Of a stretch of DNA of 64,000 nt, positions 45,125 through 56,281 are shown in pieces; within the stretch, counting starts at the first letter, position 1; the number at the start of each line of letters is the position of its first letter. Under the pieces are notes generated by a model. The model made no database searches. It was not told where the DNA came from and saw nothing but the letters and a program-made list of their open reading frames with translations. The stretch lies in the NCBI GenBank assembly GCA_028023455.1, contig JAQFVV010000013.1, positions 9,330,411-9,394,410 of the forward strand, in the 5' to 3' direction. Made by a program: the position numbers and the translations under genes. Origin of the DNA: Epiperipatus broadwayi (lineage: Eukaryota; Onychophora; Udeonychophora; Euonychophora; Peripatidae).

Positions 45125-46710
45125 CTTATCAACCAATCATATATTAAATAAATAAAAAATAGTTAATGTAAAAAGATAACTGATGGTATAAACAATTGTT
45201 GACAACTAAGTCCCATATCAACCTAAATGACAGAGAATAGAATATAAAATGAAAGAGAATAAAATAAAGAGAAAAAAGAACAATATCAGATGTAGTAACT
45301 AGCCTTTGATGAATTAATAATGTATTCTACAGGAAATAAATATTTTTGGTTAATATTCGCTCAGTAAACCTTATATTTGAAATTCAGTAGGTAACCTGAG
45401 TTTAACAGATGACAGACTAAAATAACTGTTTTAGAGATAAATACCTTTCATGTAATAAGAAGTATTATGTTTATATATTTTTCATTTGTTTTGCACTATG
45501 CAATTGAATAAAAATTTTCAATACCCTAATGTGTGAATTTAAGAGTAATTTGGTTTTCCAATTAAATAAAACCTCAAGTCTTAAAAATTTGATATAATAA
45601 ATTAGATAGTATAATATGAATTAAATGATCTGTAGTTGAATATTTTATAATACTTTCTTTTGCCTATTAGTCAAAAAATGTTTTTTCTGAGTCTGTTACA
45701 ATCTACTGTACATAAATAAATTTAGGTTTATATAATGGGCTTTCTTTTTGGTAAGTAGTACTGAATTTTTATTAATTTTATCAGTAATCATCTTTTTGTT
45801 CTTATGGGATAGTGCACTGAAAAATCAAAAACTTGTCAATGTTTTTAATCTAAAATAATTAGAATAAAATATGGCTATAGAAAGAAGATATAAAAAATTG
45901 AATTTGTTTTGTCTCCTCTCAGTAGCTTTTTTTTATCTTATCATTTTGAATTTCAAATATTAAGAAATTTTTGATTTTACAATCCACTATTCCTAAACAG
46001 TAGGATAAGAACAAAAAGACAGTTATTGACAGAATTAATAAAAATTCATGACTACTTACAAAAAGAAAGCCAATTATGTAAGCTTAAATTCATCTAAATA
46101 CTGTAGTTTGCAAGAAATTCAGAATAAAACATTAAAACTAAAAAAAATCTTCCATCACATTTAACTATTAGTTATTTTACTTATATTATACTATCTAAAT
46201 TACTACACCAAACTTTCAAGACTTGAGTTTTATTTAATTTGAAAGTCAAATTAGACTTGCATTAAAGCTTTAAGGTATTAAAAAATTCTGATCAATAATA
46301 TGGTACAAAATAAATGGAAAATGTATGGATGTAGTACTTCTAACTAAATAAAAGCCACTTATCTCCAAAACAGTTATTTTAGTCTGTTGTCATTGCAATC
46401 TGTTGGGTATTGAATACAAGTTATCTAAATAATTCACATTTGGATTATATTCCAATATGAATTACTTTTAAACAATAACCAAACAGAATTTTTTTTTTTT
46501 TTGTAGGATATCTTATTATTGATTCATCAAAGGCTAAATACTATTTTTGATATTGTCCTTTTTTTTTTCTTTATTTTATTCACTTTTGTTTTTTACTTTA
46601 TTTTCTTCATTTAGATTGGCATGGGATTTAGTTATCAAAAATTTCTTTTACTATCAGCTATCCCTCTGCACTAGCTATTGTTTATTTATTTAGTTCAACT
46701 ATTATTGATT
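45125..46710. repeat. Large fold-back element F3 (about 700-bp arms)
   Basis: The left arm (about 45125-45838) and right arm (about 45970-46710) are inverse complements at roughly 80-85%. Clear anchors are ACTAGCCTTTGATGAATTAA (45299) against its complement near 46530, CTAAAATAACTGTTTTAGAG (45418) against 46370-46388, and TTTTTATTAATTTTATCAGT (45766) against about 46030-46050. No coding sequence was identified. Confidence 0.7.
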
Positions 46711-46909
46711 TTCTTTTTTTCTAATCCAACATAATATCTGGTAATTAATGAATATACCTACAGAAAAGGCAGTTTTTTTTAATATTTAGCTTTATTACTG
46801 CCTAGCATGCTTTCATTATATTCAATATATTATATTTATAATATATAATGGTGTGATTAAAAGTTATTTATTTCAGTATTTCATTATTATTTAATAAACT
46901 ATTCAATGT

Positions 46910-47650
46910 ATTCAAATTTATATTTATTCAAATTGCCCATTTCTTTGATGTGGGTGTGCTTGATTCTTTTCTGTTGATGGAAAAATGGTTACAAGCTATT
47001 GCAAATGCTTTGACTTTCTGCTTTCTGTCCTATCTCTCTGTGCACACTATTTCAGCTTTTGTTAGCTCAAATCTATGACTGGTATTCTGCTCATGGTCTG
47101 TAAATATGTATGTTTTTTTTATCTCTGAGAACTCTATTATATAAATATCAATGTTGGGAAAAGTCTCAGTAAAACGTTGACTCTATATTTCCTATAATAT
47201 GCAGCATTGAAGGCTGGTTGGCTGCAGTTAATTTTATAGACTACCTGTTAACTAATTGGTTAAATGATGGAGGAATTTGAAAGCTTATATTTTAAATGTA
47301 TCTTTACACATATTTTAAAATTTATATGCAATATTACAAACATAAGGTAAACTTATCAATTTTTTAGATTCTTTTTGTTGGATGGGGTGAGAGTTTTTTA
47401 TTTCAGTATAAAATCTATTTATGATGTTTATGATTTTATTGTAATTATATCCTATCTTTTAAAGGTAATTTGTATGCTTTCAAGTTGTTCTTATCATATT
47501 CAAACTTCATAGTGTATGATTTCTCTGTGTAAAATACCTTTCAATTCTGCATATTTATGTGACATCTTGATTCTTAATCTAGGTTGTACTGTTTCTCTTA
47601 TACTTAGGGACTTAAGCATCTTTCTGTAATCCAGCATGTAGCCCTATCTT
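46910..47650 (-). pseudogene. PLE family A relic, copy 2 (linker plus GIY-YIG region)
   Basis: Minus strand 47640-47380 matches 52575-52870 (the PLE linker with an IINR--TEI region), and 47260-46910 matches 55070-55540 (nuclease C-terminal half, including the TDHEQ-like block and an FSINRKE-like block). Both blocks are collinear and adjacent here, showing what the plus-strand copy looked like before the nested insertions. Stops and deletions abound. Confidence 0.65.
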
Positions 47651-48632
47651 TGTATTGTAAGAGATGGCTTACAACTGGCCTACACACCTGTCACAATTTC
47701 TTTTCCAATATTTGAATTCAGACCAAGTGGTAGGCAAATAAAATATCCTACATACTTGCTTATATACATGTAGTATATACACATATAAACATACAGGTAA
47801 ACTAATATGTTTGGGAAATTAATTTTCATTTTTTTTTAATTTATTGTGAGAAAGCAAATAAATATGGTTTCTACATGGTATATATGTATATATGTAGATA
47901 AACATATGCATATAAATTAATATGTTCATCTATTGGTAGAAATTAATTGCTTTTCTTTTATTCATTTAATATTATTAATTAAAATACTAATTGACTTATA
48001 AAAACAGATGGAAATAAAAGATGAAAAAATTATATGAGGTCAGAAATGTTGAGAAATGATCGAGTTTGGAATAATAAAAATTAAATAAAAATAACAATAA
48101 TAATGTTTATAATTTGACTTTTTTTATCAAGTTGTAATAATAGGGTTTTTAGCAAGCACGTGACAAGACAGCATTTCTCTTAACTGGAAAAATCTACAAT
48201 TGAATCAACAGAAAGTAGCATTCTTGACTTGAAAATTGGGAATTGAACTGACAGAAGAAAAAAAAAGGTAAGTTTTTATTTTCTTTTTTAAAAAAAACTA
48301 TTTGGCATTTAAAAAAAAAATACAATAAAATTTTAATATTTATAGTTTCAAGAAGTTGAACTTTAATTTAAGATTGGCAGGAATGAACTAAATTTCATTA
48401 TAATAGAAATAATGCAAAGGAAATCTGAAACTATTAAAAATTAACTGTTGTCTTTAAAAGCTATTTTTATATATAATGAAGCCAAGTTATAGATAATAGT
48501 TTATAATAAAGGAAACATTATGATGTATTTGGGATAGAAGGCCAATGCTGTGGACCTTTCCAGCTAACTTCTATGTCATTAGGAAATTATGGAATTATGA
48601 AATTATAAAATTTTTCATCAGATTGTCTGTCT
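47651..48632. other. AT-rich stretch, no recognised gene
   Basis: Nothing identifiable apart from short TA runs. Confidence 0.5.
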
Positions 48633-50695
48633 TATAAATACAATTTATCCAAACTTCAAACACTTTATAGCAAACTTTATTTGTACATACACCTACGTTT
48701 CGACTGACCTGCAGTCTTCTTCAGAGCTATGATATAATGAACAAAATAAAAAAACAACTATATAATAACACCATAAAAAAATTTTTAAACAATAAAAAAA
48801 CTAAAAACAACATAAAATATGTATATTAAAAACCTGAAATAAATAATCAAACCCATATAAAACAATTAATATAAAATAAAATGTACTACATAAATAAAAA
48901 ATAAATATAAATTATACATGTGTATTCTTAACTTTATACATATATACATTCAAGGACAACTATTAATCTAAATATTATCTATTTTATTATTATTAACAAT
49001 CTACTAATTATCTGTATTCTTCATAAACTTAAACTTTATGATTAGTAACTAAAATTCTTTTAATTTTAAATCATATTTATTATTTTCTTACTCATTCTTC
49101 TTTTAAAATTAATATTTTATATTTATTATTGCTGAATATTTAAAACCTATAAACTTTATAATCTTTACACTTACTAAGGTTATTCTGATCTTCTAAATAA
49201 AATAATGAAAAATCGTTTTTTTCAAAAAATTATCTTATACCCTAGCTCCCTCTATTACATATTATTTAAACTAAATATATATCCCCTACAACTCTTTATT
49301 TATATATATATATATATTTTTACACTTTAACTTTTATTATATAATACTCATAAATTTATATTATACTTCTTTATATGTTTTTATATATATAAACCCTACA
49401 ACTTTATTTACATATATATTTTTTTATTTTATATATTTTAACTTTTATCATTATTTTTATATAATTCTTATAAAAAATTTTTATACTGTTTTATATGTAA
49501 ATATTATGCTAAGTTTATTAATTTATTTATTTATTATTATTTTTTATTATTTAATATCTATAAATATACCTAAATTTATACTCCTATTTAACCTAACATT
49601 TTTTATCACCCCAACTTATTTATTAACAATTATCTCTTTACATATTTACCTCTATACTTCCCCCCCCCCCCCAATGAAATATGTAAAGAGATAATTGTTA
49701 ATAAATAAGTTGGGGGTGATAAAAATGTTAGGTAAATAGGAGATAAATTTAGGTATATTTATAGATATTAAATAATAAAAAATAATAATAAATTAATAAA
49801 CTTAGCATAATATTTACATATAAAACAGTATAAAATTTTTTTATAAGAATTATATAAAAATAATGATAAAAGTTAAAATATATAAAATAAAAAAAAATAT
49901 ATGTAAATAAAGTTGTAGGGTTTATATATATAAAAACATATAAAGTATAATATAAATTTATGAGTATTATATAATAAAAGTTAAAGTTAAAAAAAATAAA
50001 TAAATAAATAAAAAAAATATATAAATAAAGAGTTGTAGGGGATATATATTTAGTTTAAATAATATGTAATAGAGGGAGCTAGGGTATAAGATAATTTTTT
50101 GAAAAAAACGATTTTTCATTATTTTATTTAGAAGATCAGAATAATCTTAGTAAGTGTAAAGATTATAAAGTTTATAGGTTTTAAATATTCAGCAATAATA
50201 AATATAAAATATTAATTTTAAAAGAAGAATGAGTAAGAAAATAATAAATATGATTTAAAATTAAAAGAATTTTAGTTACTAATCATAAAGTTTAAGTTTA
50301 TGAAGAATACAGATAATTAGTAGATTGTTAATAATAATAAAATAGATAATATTTAGATTAATAGTTGTCCTTGAATGTATATATGTATAAAGTTAAGAAT
50401 ACACATGTATAATTTATATTTATTTTTTATTTATGTAGTACATTTTATTTTATATTAATTGTTTTATATGGGTTTGATTATTTATTTCAGGTTTTTAATA
50501 TATATATATATTATGTTGTTTTTAGTTTTTTTATTGTTTAAAAAAATTTTTTATGGTGTTATTATATAGTTGTTTTTTTTATTTTGTTCATTATATCATA
50601 GCTCTGAAGAAGACTGCAGGTCAGTCGAAACGTAGGTGTATGTACAAATAAAGTTTGCTAAAAAGTGTTTGAAGTTTGGATAAATTGTATTTATA
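48633..50695. repeat. 2.06-kb palindrome (about 1-kb arms)
   Basis: The left arm (48633-49645) and right arm (49679-50695) are inverse complements with very few differences, mostly in TA, A and T run lengths. The 33-bp centre contains a C13 tract (49660-49672). Near both outer ends lies CTGAAGAAGACTGCAGGTCA followed by GTCGAAACG, outward-facing, with the CTGANGA-hairpin-GAAA order seen in PLE ends. Stem II (GACTG/CAGTC) is good, but one extra A follows the core and I find no stem I. No coding sequence was seen in the arms, so it looks like a PLE-type terminal region duplicated head-to-head. Confidence 0.9.
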
Positions 50696-52325
50696 TGATA
50701 TTACAGCAAACATAAAGAAAAGTGTGATTTTGGTAATATTTATTGTCTGACTTGTAGAATGCTGGTGTGCAGCCATCTTCCATGGATTTATATATGGTCA
50801 GGAGAGATATTTCATATGCATGTGTTTCAATCAAGGAGCATGAAATATATAATTAACAACAGAGTTGGAGAAAAGGAATGTTAGTCATGGATATTAACAT
50901 TTTTTTGGACTGAATGCTTGCTTTACTCAAGATAAATTACATATTTTATTCACGAGAATATTTTTTTTTTTCTTTTGTCATTTTTTTATTTGAAAGTTTA
51001 TATATTATAATTTTTTTTTTGTTTATTGTGTGTTTAAAATTCATTTTTCAAATTCAATCACCTATCATTTAAAAGTAGAACCAGTGGATGGATAAATGTT
51101 ATATTGATTTAAATTAAAAAAGGAATCCCTCTTCAATTGATATGTATTATTTTTTTTTAATAAAAGTAAATTTTCAGATTTCTCTAGAATCCCACATTAA
51201 TCCATCAAGGTGACCTCATTTCAAATAAAGTTTTTCATATATTTAATATTAAGAGCAAAACTTTAGGACAACAAGACTTGATAGATAATCTACTAATAAG
51301 TTTTAATAATCACTAATTTCTACCATGACTTACACACATATATAAATAGGAGTGGGGCTATATATATATAGTAAAAAAAATTATAATTATAATATATTTA
51401 CCTTAGCCTAAAAATATCACTATAATAATTATATTAATGGGGTAGAGTTTTATAATTAGTGAACTTTCATCGTGCTTTATTTTGTTTTAAGTACATATTT
51501 AATGAATTATATAGTATTATTTTGTATATAATATACTTCAAATTATTTTGTTTCTGTTGTATGAAGCCATCAAGATGATAGAAAAACCATTCTTGATAAT
51601 CGAATATTTATCTATTTTATTATTTTTTGTTTGTAAATATTTATTTTATATATTGTTAATAAATTAAGTTGTTTAAATCAATCTGATCTCTGTTTGATCA
51701 TTGCTATTATCACTGTGCATTGATACCACTAGATGCTTGATCATCATCATCATATTATAAATTTACACCATTAAAAGTTTGATGATCATCATCATCATTG
51801 GGTATTGCTCTTATAAAGAATTGATCATCATCAGCATTTTTCTATATATAGGCATATTTGGTTTATAATTGAGTAGGTCCATCCCTGAAGAGAGATGACT
51901 GCAAGAACTCCCTGAGTTCAAATTCCATGGTGTAACGGGGTCTAAAAAGGGAGATGAAATGAAATATGCACTGGTCTAGGTTACATCAAAATATTGTTAG
52001 TAAATTATAAGTTAGTATATTGAAAGTAGATGTGATTTAGAACTGGGCATTTTATTGTGACATCTTTAGCATCCTATTTGAAGGCCTAGGTCTGATGGTA
52101 GTGAGATGCATTCCCTTTATTATATGCTATTCTTGATTCAGTAACATCTGACGCACCTAAATGTGTCATTGAATCATGAATTTTGGATATGACTTGTTGT
52201 AGGTTGGTTGATACATTTCATCCAAATTATCCAACTACTTAGACATATTCACATTGTCGTATGGTGTACCCTGCAGTTCCGGTATATCTGGCACCATCAA
52301 CTTTGGGGTAGCGGGTTCTGTTATA
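50696..52325. other. Intron stretch with possible SINE-like block
   Basis: Mostly AT-rich, with ATCATC microsatellite patches at 51730-51830. At 51911-51926, GAGTTCAAATTCCATG resembles a pol III B box, and GAGTAGGTCCAT upstream is a weak A box, so 51870-51960 may be a SINE head. Confidence 0.35.
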
Positions 52326-52571
52326 GTATATACAAATCTAAAAACTTTATTTCTCTATTATTGTCTTCTTTCTCAATAGTCCATGATAGTATCAATGCCT
52401 GCCCCAATTGCTGTCATATTTTATCAATCTGTGTGGATAACACATTTATGTGTGCTCTGATACAAAGATTGATAAAATATGACAGGAATTGGAGTGGACA
52501 TTGCCATTATCATTGTCTATAAAGAAAGAAGACAATAGTAGAGATATAAAGTTTTTTGGATTTGTATATAC
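52326..52571. repeat. Small fold-back (107-bp arms)
   Basis: Arms 52326-52432 and 52466-52571, anchored by GTATATACAAATC and its complement at the outer ends and GTCATATTTTATCAATCT in the middle. The plus frame at 52208-52522 crosses it and is not a gene. Confidence 0.8.
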
Positions 52572-52574
52572 AAT

Positions 52575-52915
52575 GTCAGATCAACATGTGGGACTACAGA
52601 ATGATGCTTAAGCCCCTAAATATAAGAGGGGCAATGCAACCTAGATCAAGAATCCTGATATCACACAAATATGCAGGATTGAAAAGTTTTTACACAGAAA
52701 TCATACACTATGCAAGTTTGAATATGATAAAAAGAATAACATTGAAAATTATGCAAATGACCTTCAAAATATGGGATACAATCATGATAAAATCATAAAC
52801 ATCATAAATAGATTATATAATGAAATAAGAAACCCTTACCCCATCCAACAACAGGAATCTAAAAACTGGATAAACCTACTTTATATTCCTAAAATTGCAC
52901 ATAAATTTATATATA
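52575..52915 (+). pseudogene. PLE family A, copy 1, left part (linker)
   Basis: The plus strand encodes, across frame shifts, an ENYANDLQNMGY stretch, IINRLYNEIRNPYPI and WINLLYIPKIAHKF, the region between RT and nuclease in PLEs. The copy is interrupted at about 52915 in a TA run and resumes at 55060. Confidence 0.65.
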
Positions 52916-53004
52916 TATGTTAATTCTAATATTTTCACGGATAAATGATGATTTCATATTATTATTATTTGGGGGATATTCTGTGTGGTAAAAAAAGCTA
53001 AATA

Positions 53005-53044
53005 GCTGATGTTTTGGTACAATAACAAGTACCTTTTTCAAAGC
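53005..53044 (-). ncRNA. Hammerhead-like motif in left inverted repeat
   Basis: Counterpart of the motif at 54601-54640, with further decay (GAAAC has become AAAAC). Confidence 0.3.
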
Positions 53045-53147
53045 ATTTTTTTTCTCAAATCATAGGAATGTGTGTGAGATTTAAAATTGTTTTTATCTCT
53101 TTGTTTCTCCTCATATTTAAATTTTAATTGGTTGAAAAGTTTTAGAT

Positions 53148-54179
53148 TCAGCTTACTCCCAGGAAAAAAATCTTCTTTTCATCCAAAATTATATGGTTTA
53201 CCAAAAATTCATAAAACAGATATTCCATTGAGACCGATTGTAAGTGTAGTTGGTTCACCAATAGAGACACTAGCTCGTTTTTTGACTTTTTTTTTACAGT
53301 CACATTTAACAGAAATGTCATCATATGTTAAAGATGCCAATCATTTTCTTGAACTTATCCTGGATATTAAATTGACTAAGAATGATATTTTGGTAAGTTT
53401 TGATATTGTTTCACTTTTTAGTTGTGAAACCTGTAAATGAAGCTATTCAAGTTTTAAAAAATATTCAATTACTTAATTTTGCTGTGGTTTTGATTGAACC
53501 CTGCTTATCCAATGCATTTTTTATTTTTGATGGGCAGATGTATAAACAAACATCAGGTCTAGCTATGGGTTCACCAATTTCTCCAGCATTAGCTTCTCTT
53601 TTTATGGAGGATTTGGAACATAAAATTTTGACTTCAGCAGTTAAAAAACCATCTATATGGCCAATATATGTTGATGATACCTTTGTTATTTGGCCTCAAG
53701 GTAAGCATGCTCTTGATAACTTTTTTAATTTTTTAAACTCTTTACACAACAATATCAGATTTACTATGGAAATAAAAAATAATAGCCAATTACCTTTTTT
53801 AGATGTTGTAATTGAAAGAAGGGAAGACAGTTTTCAGTGGCAAAGACATTGTTGGATAGAACTAAGAGACTTTCTGATGATAGCCATTTTCTCCAGGATA
53901 TTTCTGCTACTAAAAAATACTTTTAAATAATGGTTTTAATTACAGAATTATTAATAGGGCTTATACATATAAAAAGAAAAAAGATTTTGATACATCAGAA
54001 ATTAAGACAATTTCGCCATATATAAAAGAAGTAAGTGATAAAATTGGTAACATTTTAAGGAATAATAATATTCACACAGTTTACACTACTTTTAAAAAAA
54101 TAATGAAATATTTCCATTTCCTAAAGACAAAATTTCTTTGGATGGTCATGGTGTATATGAAATTCCATGTAGGTCTGTT

Positions 54180-54222
<43 letters not shown>

Positions 54223-54607
54223 TGGACAGACTAATCATAGAATAAATATTAGAAAGGAAGAACACATTTTGGCAGTCAAAGAAAAATCCAATTCGTCAGC
54301 TATTTATTCTCATATAAAATTAACCCATCATGTTATCAATTTTGATAAAACAAATATTCTAGCAAAAATTGAACAATATGACCAGAGATTGCTAAGAGAA
54401 GCGATAAAGATTTTTAAAAGGCTCAAGAGCATAAATGAAAGGTGTAAATTAAAGAAGATTAACAACATTTGGAAGAAACTATTGAAAGACAAAATAAAAT
54501 TTAAAACTTCTCAACCAATAGAATTTAAGTATGATGAGAAACAAAGAGATAAAAACGATTTTAAATCTCACATGCATTCCTATGATTTGAGAAAGAAAAC
54601 GCTTTGA
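53148..54607 (+). pseudogene. PLE family B reverse transcriptase and GIY-YIG endonuclease
   Basis: RT motifs in order: LYGLPKIHK (about 53190), LRPIVSVVGSP, the VSFDIVSLF motif A (about 53395), then a frameshift near 53425; SGLAMGSPISPALAS (about 53557), the YVDDTFVIW catalytic box (about 53668) and LPFLDVVI (about 53790). After another frame change, an RAYTYKKKK--FDTSEI linker leads to GVYEIPC (about 54150), the nuclease start. Its YIG half (IGQTNHRI) resumes only after a CA/TA microsatellite. The last block, SSAIYSHIKLTHHVINF, runs to the stop at 54607. The catalytic aspartates are intact, but the N-terminal third is missing and there are at least three frame breaks. Confidence 0.92.
54181..54224. 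repeat. (CA)n(TA)n microsatellite inside the GIY-YIG codons
   Basis: Alternating CA then TA repeats lie between the conserved GVY-I-C and YIGQT codons of the nuclease, replacing the loop between them. It may have grown from a Y-I codon run (TATATT). Confidence 0.9.
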
Positions 54608-54640
54608 AAAAGGTACTTGTTATTGTACTGAAACGTCAGC
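54601..54640 (+). ncRNA. Hammerhead-like motif at the PLE-B 3' end
   Basis: GCT, core TTGAAAA, stem II GTAC/GTAC, GAAA (54630-54633), CG, T, C (54637), AGC pairing with GCT. The stems fit, but the core departs from CTGANGA. Confidence 0.4.
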
Positions 54641-54710
54641 TATTTAACTATTTTACCACATGGAATATCCTGAAAATAATAATAATATGAAATCATATAT
54701 ATATAAGATA

Positions 54711-55050
54711 AACAAAACAAGTTATAAATTTCATAACTTGCTTTTAGCTTGCATTTTATGATCACTAGATGGAGCTTTACCAATAGCTCCTAACAAGCTT
54801 TTGTTTATATAAATGCCGGGAGAGATAGAATTCAATATCTCTTTCCCTGCCCCCCCCCCCCCATTCAGACCAGCTGGTTTCAAGCTAGTTGGCTCATGTC
54901 AGTGAAGGGTTGGGAGACTAGAAACTAGATCTAAATACTAACTCTAAAATCAGCATTTATCAAACACGTTTCTATCAGTTTGAAAGCATGAAATTTATCA
55001 GACATGTAATGTCTTCAAATCCAGCTCAACAAACTAGATAGTTATATATA
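54711..55050 (-). mobile_element. Repeat R, single inverted copy
   Basis: Reverse-complement relative of the 15.4-16.1 kb units (about 75-80% identity), including the CTATCTAGTTTGTTGAGCTG block that corresponds to the spacer there. It sits between PLE-B and the resumed PLE-A sequence with TA runs at both edges, and a C tract (54850-54862) interrupts it. Confidence 0.75.
54862..54908 (-). ncRNA. Degenerate hammerhead (repeat R, third copy)
   Basis: Minus strand: CTTCA, core CTGACATGA (two extra bases), GAAA (54881-54878), self-complementary CCAGCTGG (54877-54870), T, C, TGAA. Compared with TCAGCTGA in the 15-kb units, both end bases of stem III changed together (U-A to C-G), which keeps pairing. 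The core insertion probably kills it. Confidence 0.6.
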
Positions 55051-55059
55051 TATAAAGAC

Positions 55060-55340
55060 AAATTTAATATAAGCTTTCAAACCCCTCCATCAATTAGTCA
55101 ACAACTCTAAAGATGCTTTACCAAATAAATTGGCACATCAAATGGTCTATAAAATTAATTGCACCCAACCAGCTTACAATGCTGCATATTATGGGAAATC
55201 CAGAGCCAACTTGTCAATAAGACTTGCCCAACATAGATATTTATATAACAGAAACTTCAGAGATAAAAAACACACATCAATATTTACAGACCATGAGCAG
55301 AAAATCACAGATTTGAGCTAACAAAAGCAGAAAGTGTACA

Positions 55341-55376
<36 letters not shown>

Positions 55377-55545
55377 AATGACAGAAGACTGACAATCAAA
55401 GAAACACTTGCAATAGCTAGTGACCATTTGTCCATCAACAGAAAAGAAGCAAGCAGACCCATATAAAGAAATGGGTAATTTGAATAAATCTAAATATAAA
55501 TTTAAAATTGAATATGTTGAATAGTTTATTAGATAATAATTAAAC
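55060..55545 (+). pseudogene. PLE family A, copy 1, right part (GIY-YIG)
   Basis: The frame at 55130-55321 reads HQMVYKINCTQP, then YYGKSRANLSIRLAQHR, matching the Y-I-C and YIGE--R-L--R--EHR nuclease pattern with one glycine-neighbour change. It ends TDHEQ, and a CA/GA microsatellite (55337-55376) breaks the following region. About 55390-55450 reads like HFSINRKE. The stop-free part is short; the copy is inactive. Confidence 0.78.
55337..55376. repeat. (CA)n(GA)n microsatellite
   Basis: About 11 CA units run into about 9 GA units inside the PLE-A tail. Antisense frames over it are artefacts. Confidence 0.95.
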
Positions 55546-55599
55546 ACTGATATAAAGCACTTGTAATCACACTATTATACACCATGAATATGATAGATT

Positions 55600-56038
55600 G
55601 AATATGTTGAAGCCATGATTAGGCAGTAATAAAGCCAAATAATTAAAAAAACCTGCCTTTTCTGCGAGTATATTCATTAATTACGGTTTATTTATTTAGT
55701 ATATGGTTGTTTTTTAATCATAAAAGTGTCTCAAACATAAACAATTCTGGAGAGATTCCAATTACATGTAATATATTCTTAGCAGCTTTATTAAATTTTT
55801 CAATTCTACTACTGCGCACATAGATTGGACAATCCTAAATTACATGATTCATGATTTACATATATCATAATTAAGTAAATAAGAGCCAATAAAATTCCAA
55901 ATAGTTAGAAAATTGTCAGAGGGGTCTATTTAGACTGCCATCTATGTGTCTATTGACTTTATTTAATGTTTACGTAAAAATATTTGGAGTTGAAGAATAT
56001 ATTGATATAAATATAATTGTTTATAATTATTTGTTACT
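55600..56038. other. Dynein intron, no recognised gene
   Basis: AT-rich, no feature identified. Confidence 0.5.
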
Positions 56039-56181
56039 GATATAAGCACTAGGAATGCTAAGTAAAAAAAGCTTAAAAATAAAAGTTTTATTATAATATG
56101 CTGAGCAGTTTCAATATCTTAATCCTTATGTCAGAATTTTATTCTTAAGCTTTCTTATTCGGCATTTCTAATGCTTATATC
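56039..56181. repeat. Fold-back element F2, copy 2 (short form)
   Basis: Outer parts of the 40.5-kb element joined directly: GATATAAGCACTAGGAATGC at the left is complementary to the GGCATTTCTAATGCTTATATC region at the right. The middle of the element is deleted. Confidence 0.75.
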
Positions 56182-56281
56182 AATTACAATTGCATAGGAA
56201 AAGCAAACCAATGTCATATAGAATTATTATTCATGAATATATAAGACATTCTACATAATCTAGGGAAAAATGAATACATAC

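Larger units (their letters stand above)
52949..54696 (+). mobile_element. PLE family B, 5'-truncated, with inverted terminal copies
   Basis: A 1748-bp element with about 197-bp inverted repeats: 52949-53145 is the reverse complement of 54500-54696 (about 90% identity over the outer 130 bp). The right repeat is the true 3' end (last codons plus tail); the left is an inverted copy attached to the truncated 5' end. It sits inside family A copy 1, with TA-rich flanks on both sides. Confidence 0.88.

Noticed and set aside
52208-52522. 104-codon plus frame with several cysteines
   Set aside because: Lies over a small fold-back and matches no family; length is expected by chance.
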